A DNA stretch of 7,652 nt from an uncultured bacterium (lineage in GTDB: Bacteria; Cyanobacteriota; Vampirovibrionia; Gastranaerophilales; Gastranaerophilaceae). The translations under genes were made by a program, and so were the position numbers. The stretch lies in assembly GCA_948888345.1 (NCBI GenBank), contig CAQTPN010000065.1, positions 1-7,652 on the forward strand, given 5' to 3'. Below, piece by piece: positions 1-5,353 of this stretch (positions are counted from its first letter, which is position 1; every line of letters starts with the position of its first letter). The notes under the pieces are model-generated. The model was not told where the DNA came from and made no database searches. It saw only the letters and a list, made by a program, of their open reading frames with translations.

Positions 1-126
1 TACGGAGTGTTAAAAAAGATGTTTTCTATTACAAATCAAAAAGTTTATGGTAAAAAATATAAAATCATATATATTTTAGGAAGGAGAATTATAATAAAAA
101 AGGGAGCCGGTTGTAATGATAGATAA
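1..126 (+). CDS. 3' end of an upstream gene, probably a glycosyltransferase or other glycan-cluster enzyme (partial)
   Basis: Frame 1 is open from the first base to a TAA at 124-126 and encodes 41 residues. The other two forward frames close early (stops at 10-12 and 49-51). The fragment has no catalytic domain, so its function cannot be read directly. It holds a FSITN segment (residues 8-12) followed by a lysine-rich stretch and the block IIYILGRRIIIKK (residues 22-34). This matches the C-terminal tail of the glycosyltransferase that follows (IIYIFGIKISLKR) without gaps, which is the main reason to call it coding. Tails of this kind are common at the ends of polysaccharide-cluster enzymes. 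The last 11 bases overlap the start of the next gene, so the two are probably translationally linked. The enzyme class is inference only. Confidence 0.7.
   Translation, partial: YGVLKKMFSITNQKVYGKKYKIIYILGRRIIIKKGAGCNDR
102..106 (+). promoter_or_regulatory. Ribosome binding site for the 116 glycosyltransferase, inside the upstream gene
   Basis: GGGAG lies 9 bases before ATG 116 and supports that start. A stronger AAGGAG at 81-86 is about 29 bases away, too far to serve this ATG, and it codes for part of the upstream protein's tail. The site is embedded in the last codons of the upstream gene, so initiation probably depends on ribosomes finishing that gene. Confidence 0.5.
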
Positions 127-1051
127 ATTGGTGTCAATAGTTTTACCTACTTTTAACGGGTGCAGATATATCAAAGAAACCATTGAGAGTATTGTTAACC
201 AAACTTATAAGAATTGGGAATTAATAATTGTAAATGACTGTTCAACAGATAATACTCTTGAAATTATAAGCGAATGTGCATCTAAGGATTGCAGAATTAA
301 AATTTTTTCGAATTCTATAAATCAAAAAGTTGCAGTTTCTTTAAATAATGGTTTTAGAGAGGCACGCGGCGCATATTATACCTGGATATCAGATGATAAT
401 AAATTTAAACCCGATGCACTTGAATATATGGTAAATTTTTTAAATAAAAATAAAAAAATTGATTTTGTTTCTTGTGCATATGAAATTATGAATGAAAATG
501 GTGATTTTACAAGCTTTTCTTATGACTATTATTCTAAAAAGCGTAAAATTACAGAACTTTTTTATGAAAATAATATTGGTGCCTGTTTTTTGTACAGGAA
601 ACGGCTTGCAGAAAATGTTGGAAACTATGATTTTTGTTTTCCTCTTGCAAATGATTATGATTACTGGATGAGAGCTGCGGCAGCAGGTTGTATTGCTTAT
701 GACAATGCGGTTTTATATGAATACAGAGACCATCCAAATAATCTTACTACTCTCAAAAAAGAGGATATGATTCGGGAAACGGTTGATATTATAAGGAAGA
801 ATGCGTATCCTCTTGCTTTGAGTTTAAAGATGGATAAAACAAGAAAAATCAATATGCTTGTTGATTTATATGATGATACGAAAAATGAACTTTATATGGA
901 AATTGCAAACAAGATAAGTCCTTTTGATGTAAAAATTGCTAAGTTTAAAAATAGGCTTATACAAAAAACCATAGGTTTTAAAAAGTATGAAAAACGCATA
1001 ATAATTTATATTTTTGGAATAAAAATCAGCCTGAAAAGGAAGAGAAAATAA
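116..1051 (+). CDS. Glycosyltransferase family 2 (GT-A fold)
   Basis: This 311-residue protein is a family 2 glycosyltransferase that would transfer a sugar from a nucleotide donor to a growing lipid-linked glycan at the cytoplasmic membrane face. The N-terminal domain shows the family hallmarks: VSIVLPTFNG at residues 6-15, the nucleotide-binding VNDCSTDNT at 39-47, and the metal-binding DxD equivalent ISDDN at 91-95. NDYDYWMRAAAAG at 179-191 corresponds to the usual EDYDLWLR acceptor/catalytic segment, with Asn in place of the first Glu. Residues 289-311 form a lysine/arginine-rich hydrophobic tail (IIYIFGIKISLKR at 296-308) shared with the upstream fragment and the last gene of the window; it may hold the enzyme at the membrane. 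There are no transmembrane helices. The stop overlaps the next ATG by one base (TAATG). Donor and acceptor cannot be told from sequence. Confidence 0.93.
   Translation: MIDKLVSIVLPTFNGCRYIKETIESIVNQTYKNWELIIVNDCSTDNTLEIISECASKDCRIKIFSNSINQKVAVSLNNGFREARGAYYTWISDDNKFKPDALEYMVNFLNKNKKIDFVSCAYEIMNENGDFTSFSYDYYSKKRKITELFYENNIGACFLYRKRLAENVGNYDFCFPLANDYDYWMRAAAAGCIAYDNAVLYEYRDHPNNLTTLKKEDMIRETVDIIRKNAYPLALSLKMDKTRKINMLVDLYDDTKNELYMEIANKISPFDVKIAKFKNRLIQKTIGFKKYEKRIIIYIFGIKISLKRKRK
1001..1039 (+). other. Segment encoding the recurring C-terminal tail (copy 2 of 3)
   Basis: These 13 codons encode IIYIFGIKISLKR, residues 296-308 of the 116 glycosyltransferase. The block aligns without gaps to residues 22-34 of the upstream fragment (bases 64-102) and to LIFFNFIKISYKK of the last gene (bases 7589-7627). 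DNA of the three copies has diverged while the hydrophobic-then-basic pattern is kept, which points to selection on the protein rather than a recent DNA duplication. Confidence 0.6.
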
Positions 1052-1455
1052 TGGAAAATTTCTATGAAATAAACATAAGACAATACGGGGATGACAGGGG
1101 CAGGTTAACTACAATTGAAGGTTTAAACGATATTCCTTTTGAGATAAAAAGAGTTTATTATATTTCTGATGTGAGTGCAGGAAAAGAAAGAGCCCATCAT
1201 GCGCATAAAGCTTCAAGGCGTGTGTTATCTGCCATAAATGGCAGCTGCAAAGTTTTGCTTTTTGATGGAAATGTGAAAAAAGAATTTATATTGAATTCAA
1301 AAACAAAAGGGGTATATTTTAACCGCGGAGTGTGGTGTGAGCTGTCTGAATTTAAAGATAACGCCATAATCCTTGCTCTTGCGGATGAAATATATGATGA
1401 GGCTGATTATATCAGAGATTATGAAGAATATTTAAAATATAAGGAAGAAATATAG
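1051..1455 (+). CDS. fdtA: FdtA/QdtA-like sugar 3,4-ketoisomerase (WxcM-like cupin)
   Basis: At 134 residues this is the normal size for single-domain WxcM-like cupins of the FdtA/QdtA/TylX group. Those enzymes shift the keto group of dTDP-4-keto-6-deoxyglucose from C4 to C3 ahead of a 3-aminotransferase. Visible hallmarks are DDRGRLTTIE (14-23), PFEIKRVYYI (29-38), the paired catalytic histidines in HHAHK (49-53), GSCKVLLFDG (64-73), the GVYFNRGVW strand (87-95), and the family C-terminus YDEADYIRDYEEYL (115-128). The usual Arg-Gly before the HxH motif is Arg-Ala here. AAGGA at 1036-1040 precedes the ATG, which overlaps the previous stop by one base. No dTDP-sugar genes or 3-aminotransferase are in the window; the neighbours make a UDP-linked sugar. 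The substrate is therefore open: dTDP-4-keto-6-deoxyglucose made elsewhere, or a UDP-4-ketosugar from the neighbouring dehydratase. The family call is firm, the substrate is not. Confidence 0.88.
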   Translation: MENFYEINIRQYGDDRGRLTTIEGLNDIPFEIKRVYYISDVSAGKERAHHAHKASRRVLSAINGSCKVLLFDGNVKKEFILNSKTKGVYFNRGVWCELSEFKDNAIILALADEIYDEADYIRDYEEYLKYKEEI

Positions 1456-2562
1456 ATGAAAGTTTTAACACTGGTTGGTACAAGGCCCGAGATTATAAAG
1501 CTTGCACAAACCATAAAAGAATTAGATAAATTTACGGAGCATATTCTTGTTCATACGGGACAGAATTATGACTATGAGCTTAATGAAATATTTTTTAAGG
1601 ATTTAGAATTAAGGAAGCCGGATTATTTTCTTGATGCTGCGGGGGAAACTCCAATTAAAACTATTTCAAATGTTATTTCAAGATTCGATGATGTATTGGA
1701 AAAAGAAAGACCTGATGCCGTTTTATTATACGGGGATACGAATTCCTGTCTTGCTGTTATTTCCGCTAAACGAAGAAAAATTCCGATATTCCATATGGAA
1801 GCGGGCAACAGAAGCTTTGACCTCAATGTGCCTGAGGAGATAAACAGGAAAATAGTCGACCATCTTTCCGATATAAATATGGTTTTATGCGAGCATTCAA
1901 GAAAGTATCTTGAGCGTGAGGGAATAAACCCTGAAACTATTATAAAAACAGGCTCTTCTATGACGGAATTATTTAATGAGTACAAAGAAAAGATTGAAAA
2001 ATCAGATATACTGACCCGTTTAAATTTAAAGAAGGGAGAATATTTTGTTGTAAGCTCTCACAGAGAAGAAGTTGTAGATAGTGAAGAAAATCTTAAAAGC
2101 CTTATTGAATCTCTGAATGCAATTATTGAAAAATATGATTATCCTATTATTTTCTCAACTCATCCAAGAACAAGAAAAAAACTTGAAAAGATTGATATAA
2201 AGCCTTCTGATAAAATTTCTTTTTTGAAGCCTCTCGGGTTTTTTGATTATATTAACCTTCAAAAAAATGCTTTTTGCACACTTTCTGATTCAGGAACCAT
2301 AACAGAAGAAAGTTCTATTTTGGGTTTTCCTGCAGTAACTGTAAGATGCGCGCATGAACGTCCCGAGGGGAATGATGAAGGAACTCTTATAATGTGCGGG
2401 TATAAAAAGGATAGAGTATTAAAAGCGGTTGAGGTTGTTACTGCACAAGAAGCGTGTATTAAAACTATTAAAGATTATGAAGTTCAAAATGTTTCAAAAA
2501 AGGTTTTAAGGATAATTTTAAGCTATACTGATTATGTTAATGAAAGAATTTGGAGAAAGTAA
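1456..2562 (+). CDS. fnlC: UDP-N-acetyl-hexosamine 2-epimerase, FnlC/WbjD/CapG type
   Basis: This 368-residue protein belongs to the non-hydrolysing UDP-GlcNAc 2-epimerase superfamily (GT-B fold). It shows GTRPE (8-12), GDTNS (93-97), HMEAGNRSFD (113-122), PEEINRKIVDHLSD (126-139), SHREE (201-205), SDSGTITEE (277-285) and ERPEG (301-305). The GNR after MEAG (WecB has GLR), the PEEINRKIVDHLSDIN run and the CAHERPEG ending mark the FnlC/WbjD/CapG branch rather than WecB. That branch inverts C2 of a UDP-2-acetamido-2,6-dideoxy-L-hexose, for example UDP-L-PneNAc to UDP-L-FucNAc, or UDP-L-RhaNAc to UDP-L-QuiNAc for the WbvD homologue. It is the last step of the pathway although its gene comes before the dehydratase. 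ATG directly abuts the previous TAG, with AAGGAAG at 1441-1447. The enzyme should be cytoplasmic. Branch assignment is confident; the exact epimer depends on the reductase. Confidence 0.92.
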   Translation: MKVLTLVGTRPEIIKLAQTIKELDKFTEHILVHTGQNYDYELNEIFFKDLELRKPDYFLDAAGETPIKTISNVISRFDDVLEKERPDAVLLYGDTNSCLAVISAKRRKIPIFHMEAGNRSFDLNVPEEINRKIVDHLSDINMVLCEHSRKYLEREGINPETIIKTGSSMTELFNEYKEKIEKSDILTRLNLKKGEYFVVSSHREEVVDSEENLKSLIESLNAIIEKYDYPIIFSTHPRTRKKLEKIDIKPSDKISFLKPLGFFDYINLQKNAFCTLSDSGTITEESSILGFPAVTVRCAHERPEGNDEGTLIMCGYKKDRVLKAVEVVTAQEACIKTIKDYEVQNVSKKVLRIILSYTDYVNERIWRK

Positions 2563-2565
2563 GGA
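2561..2565 (+). promoter_or_regulatory. Ribosome binding site deciding between two starts of the dehydratase gene
   Basis: AAGGA sits 6 bases before ATG 2572 and 12 bases before a second in-frame ATG at 2578. Spacing favours 2572. Homologues usually begin at MFxxK, which corresponds to 2578, so the start is uncertain by two codons. The site overlaps the stop codon of the preceding gene. Confidence 0.45.
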
Positions 2566-2571
2566 TAAATA

Positions 2572-3615
2572 ATGGGGATGTTTAAAAATAAAACATTACT
2601 TATAACGGGCGGCACCGGCTCATTTGGGCAAAAGATGCTTAAATACTTTATAAATAATACTGACATTGAAAGAGTTAAAATCTTTTCAAGAGATGAGGAA
2701 AAACAAGATAGAATGCGTACGGTATTTAAAGATGAACGCATAAAGTATTATATAGGTGATGTCAGAAATTATAAAAGTATAAACGAAGCAATGGCGGGTG
2801 TAGATTATGTTTTCCATGCGGCAGCATTAAAGCAGGTGCCGTCATGTGAATTTTATCCTATGGAAGCAGTTGCAACAAATGTTATAGGGGCGAATAATGT
2901 TATTGATGCGGCTGTAAACAATAATGTTAAAAATATTGTTGTTTTATCGACAGATAAGGCTGTAAACCCCATCAATGCAATGGGGATGACAAAGGCTTTG
3001 ATGGAAAAGATTATGGTTGCAAAATCAAGAAATGTTGACCCCGATAAAACAATACTTTCTGCAACAAGGTATGGAAACGTTATGGCATCCAGGGGTTCTG
3101 TTATTCCTTTGTTTATAAAACAATGCAAAGAAGGCAAGCCAATAACGGTAACTAATCCCGATATGACAAGATTTTTAATGTCGCTTGAGGAATCTGTGAG
3201 ACTTGTTTTATTTGCTTTTGAAAATGCAAATTCGGGGGATATTTTTGTTCAAAAGGCTCCTGCATCAACCATTTATGACCTTGCTCTTGCAATTAAAGAG
3301 TTATTTAATCCAAAAACCGAAATAAAAATTATAGGAACGCGTCACGGTGAAAAAGCACACGAAGTACTGGTTGGCAGGGAAGAAATAGTAAAAGCTATTG
3401 ATATGGGACATTTTTACAGAATTCCTGCAGATGGGCGTGATTTAAATTATGACAAATATTTTGTTGAGGGCAATACTCAAATTGAAAATTATGATGAATA
3501 TACCTCGTTTAACACTAAAAGACTTGATAAAAACGGTGTTATAGAGCTTTTATTAAAATTGGATTATATACAAAAAGAGCTCAAGACAAAAGAATATGTT
3601 GGGGTGGCAAAGTAA
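2572..3615 (+). CDS. fnlA: UDP-GlcNAc 4,6-dehydratase/epimerase, FnlA/WbjB/CapE type
   Basis: This 347-residue extended SDR enzyme performs the first step of the L-sugar pathway, converting UDP-GlcNAc to UDP-2-acetamido-2,6-dideoxy-L-4-hexulose by 4,6-dehydration with C5 (and C3) epimerisation. The NAD(P)-binding glycine motif is GGTGSFG at 13-19, followed by FSRDEEKQ (38-45), IGDVRN (61-66) and HAAALKQVPSCEFYP (82-96). The catalytic STDK is at 126-129. The usual YxxxK is MxxxK here (M137, K141), which is typical of the CapE/FnlA group and not a defect. Further family signatures are TRYGNVMASRGSVIP (165-179), DMTRFLMSLE (197-206) and GTRHGEKAHE (255-264). The whole length resembles Staphylococcus aureus CapE as I remember it. 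There is no membrane segment, unlike FlaA2/PglF-type dehydratases, so it is soluble. The stop overlaps the next ATG by one base. Confidence 0.95.
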   Translation: MGMFKNKTLLITGGTGSFGQKMLKYFINNTDIERVKIFSRDEEKQDRMRTVFKDERIKYYIGDVRNYKSINEAMAGVDYVFHAAALKQVPSCEFYPMEAVATNVIGANNVIDAAVNNNVKNIVVLSTDKAVNPINAMGMTKALMEKIMVAKSRNVDPDKTILSATRYGNVMASRGSVIPLFIKQCKEGKPITVTNPDMTRFLMSLEESVRLVLFAFENANSGDIFVQKAPASTIYDLALAIKELFNPKTEIKIIGTRHGEKAHEVLVGREEIVKAIDMGHFYRIPADGRDLNYDKYFVEGNTQIENYDEYTSFNTKRLDKNGVIELLLKLDYIQKELKTKEYVGVAK

Positions 3616-4457
3616 TGGCAAAGAGGGTTGCAATTTTAGGAGTAACAGGCATGCTTGGCTGTACTGTTGAGAAAGAATTTCAAGCGGCTGGTTTTGATAT
3701 AATTAAAACTGTAAGAAGTATTCTTGATGCCCAAAATTGTACTGTAGAAACGATTGTACAGGTATTAGATGATGCTGATTATGTTATAAACTGCATCGGG
3801 ATTATAAAACCATATATCCATGATGATAATTCATCTGAAGTGCAGAGAGCAATCAGGGTTAACGGACTTTTTCCGCACAAGCTTGCCGCTGCAGCACAAA
3901 AAACCGGTGCAAAAGTTATACAAATAGCTACAGACTGTGTTTACGACGGGGCAAGAGGCTTTTATAAAGAAGATGATAAGCATAATGCGATTGATGTTTA
4001 CGGGAAAACAAAAAGCCTCGGGGAAGTTTCGGCCGATAATTTTTTAAATTTAAGGTGTTCAATTATAGGAAGAGAGAAAAAATCTTACCTTTCGCTGCTT
4101 GAATGGTTTTTAAACCAGCCAAAAGGGGCAAAAATAAAAGGGTTTAAAAATCATCTCTGGAATGGGGTTACAACAAATGCTTTTGCAAAAATCTGCAGAG
4201 GGATAATTGAGAACAATGAATTTGAGGCCGGTTTGCAGCATATTGTGCCGGAGGGCACCGTTTCAAAGGCGCAAATGCTCCATATTTTTAAAGATGTTTA
4301 TAAAAGAAATGATATTGAAATAGAAGATATTGAGGCCGAAAATACTATAGATAGGACACTTTTTACAAAGTATAAGGAAAATAATGAAAAACTCTGGAAA
4401 ATGGCAGGATACAATAAAATTCCAACCGTGAAAGAAATGATTGAGGAGATGGTATGA
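3615..4457 (+). CDS. RmlD-like SDR: 4-keto reductase of a UDP-6-deoxy-HexNAc
   Basis: This 280-residue protein is an extended SDR of the RmlD (dTDP-4-dehydrorhamnose reductase) type. It has the glycine motif GVTGMLG at 9-15, VINCIGII at 57-64, ATDCVYDG at 105-112 (RmlD usually STDYVFDG), and the catalytic YGKTK at 129-133 (Y129, K133). It most likely reduces the 4-keto group made by the adjacent dehydratase, giving a UDP-2-acetamido-2,6-dideoxy-L-hexose for the 2-epimerase. It is not CapF/FnlB/WbjC: those are about 370 residues with a C-terminal cupin, and this protein ends after the SDR domain with no such extension. From memory, the RmlD homologue WbvR fills this role in the UDP-L-RhaNAc/UDP-L-QuiNAc route of Vibrio cholerae O37, so an L-QuiNAc-type product is plausible. 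The ribosome binding site (GGGGTGG, 3601-3607) is weak, consistent with coupling through the TAATG overlap. Confidence 0.85.
   Translation: MAKRVAILGVTGMLGCTVEKEFQAAGFDIIKTVRSILDAQNCTVETIVQVLDDADYVINCIGIIKPYIHDDNSSEVQRAIRVNGLFPHKLAAAAQKTGAKVIQIATDCVYDGARGFYKEDDKHNAIDVYGKTKSLGEVSADNFLNLRCSIIGREKKSYLSLLEWFLNQPKGAKIKGFKNHLWNGVTTNAFAKICRGIIENNEFEAGLQHIVPEGTVSKAQMLHIFKDVYKRNDIEIEDIEAENTIDRTLFTKYKENNEKLWKMAGYNKIPTVKEMIEEMV
4443..4448 (+). promoter_or_regulatory. Ribosome binding site with ATGA coupled start
   Basis: GAGGAG lies 5 bases before ATG 4454, within the last codons of the reductase gene. The start and the reductase stop share ATGA at 4454-4457, a classic stop/start overlap that favours translational coupling and fixes the start of the family 17 glycosyltransferase. 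Confidence 0.65.
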
Positions 4458-5353
4458 TAGACGGCAAACAGGTTTTTGACTGTTTTACGTTCTTTAATGA
4501 AAAAGAACTTCTGGAGCTCCGTTTTATGGAGTATTATGATGTTGTAGATTATTTTGTTATCGTTGAGGCAACAAAAACACAATCTGGGCTTCCTCATACT
4601 CCTATCTTTGAAAGTTTGAAGCCGAAATTTAAAAAATATCTTGATAAGGTAATCCATATTGTTGTGGATGATATGCCGGATTGGAGTAAAGATAATATCT
4701 GGACGGCTGAAAAATACCAGAGGGAACAGATTTTACGCGGATTAAAGGGTGTTGCAAAAGAAGGAGATGCAATTTTTGTTTCGGATTTGGATGAATTTTG
4801 GAATGTTGATTGGCTTAAATATTGTCTAAAAACAAATGAGCCGGTTGTGTTTGTCCATAAGCTTTATCATTTTTGGATGAATGCCGAGAGATCTTATAAA
4901 ATAACTGGTACCTGCTATGCACCATACGGGCTTATGAGCCCGCAGGAGATGAGGCAGCATGCGAGAGATAGATTTAATAAAAAGCATTTGATAAAAAATA
5001 ATGCAGGCTGGCATTACTCTGCAATTGGCGATGGTAAAAATATGCAGGTTAGAACAAATTCTTTATGCGAAGGTAATCCTCAGGAAAAAATTAATGTTAA
5101 GCTTGTTGATTACAAGATGAAAAATCTTTTAAATTTAGATGGGCAAATTGGATATATGGTTGGAAGATTTAAGTTAAGCGGCCCAAAAAAGTTGAAAGAA
5201 TTTAAGAAACTTTATCCAGTATTATTTTTTAATAATAAGAGTATAATGTTTAAAAGTCATTTCAGATTTTTAAAACCATATTTTGATTTTAAAAAATTGT
5301 TAAGACATCCAAAAAAATATTTCAAAGCATTAAGAAAAATAGGGGTTATGTAA
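4454..5353 (+). CDS. Glycosyltransferase family 17 (MGAT3-like)
   Basis: This 299-residue protein matches glycosyltransferase family 17, named for the eukaryotic bisecting N-acetylglucosaminyltransferase (MGAT3), with many uncharacterised bacterial members in surface-glycan clusters. Recognisable segments are VFDCFTFFNEKELLELR (7-23), VDYFVIVEATKTQSG (31-45), the metal-site candidate VSDLDEFW (109-116), the HFWMNAE segment (139-145) and NAGWHYSAIG (183-192). In the more usual family pattern VEATxTHSG the His is Gln here. It presumably adds a sugar, possibly a HexNAc by analogy, to the repeat unit. The last 50 residues are rich in Lys, Arg and aromatics (FLKPYFDFKK, HPKKYFKALRK), suggesting peripheral contact with the membrane, but this is not the tail shared by the family 2 enzymes. 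The stop directly abuts the next ATG. Family confidence is high; donor and linkage are unknown. Confidence 0.88.
   Translation: MIDGKQVFDCFTFFNEKELLELRFMEYYDVVDYFVIVEATKTQSGLPHTPIFESLKPKFKKYLDKVIHIVVDDMPDWSKDNIWTAEKYQREQILRGLKGVAKEGDAIFVSDLDEFWNVDWLKYCLKTNEPVVFVHKLYHFWMNAERSYKITGTCYAPYGLMSPQEMRQHARDRFNKKHLIKNNAGWHYSAIGDGKNMQVRTNSLCEGNPQEKINVKLVDYKMKNLLNLDGQIGYMVGRFKLSGPKKLKEFKKLYPVLFFNNKSIMFKSHFRFLKPYFDFKKLLRHPKKYFKALRKIGVM

Noticed and set aside
40..90. AT-rich stretch resembling a promoter before the first complete gene
   Set aside because: The region is coding (C-terminal tail of the upstream gene). TATAAT-like strings are expected by chance here, and I saw no convincing -35/-10 pair with correct spacing.
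447..460. A-rich runs such as AAATAAAAATAAAAAAA, and similar 7-base A runs near 5305 and 5442, as slippage tracts
   Set aside because: Runs of this size are ordinary in lysine/asparagine-rich AT-rich coding DNA and the frames stay intact; nothing suggests a switch.
1631..1843. Same-strand open frame of 70 codons inside the 2-epimerase gene
   Set aside because: It overlaps conserved GDTNS and HMEAG motifs of the real frame and encodes nothing recognisable.
1623..1985. Long antisense open frame opposite the 2-epimerase gene (120 codons)
   Set aside because: It lies wholly within a strongly conserved gene on the other strand, has no ribosome binding site that I can see and no recognisable motif. 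AT-rich genes with skewed codon use commonly leave such frames.
1456..2562. Calling the epimerase WecB (UDP-GlcNAc to UDP-ManNAc)
   Set aside because: HMEAGNR followed by PEEINRKIVDHLSDIN and the CAHERPEG form match the FnlC/WbjD branch, and the neighbouring genes supply its L-sugar substrate.
3615..4457. Calling the reductase FnlB/CapF/WbjC because it lies with FnlA and FnlC
   Set aside because: Its length and single SDR domain fit RmlD; the CapF cupin is absent, and the RmlD-type glycine and YxxxK motifs are in the expected positions.
4298..4657. Antisense open frame of 119 codons spanning the reductase/family 17 junction
   Set aside because: It crosses the ATGA junction of two well-supported + strand genes and reads as low-complexity Ile/Phe/Ser-rich sequence, as expected for the complement of Lys/Glu-rich coding DNA.
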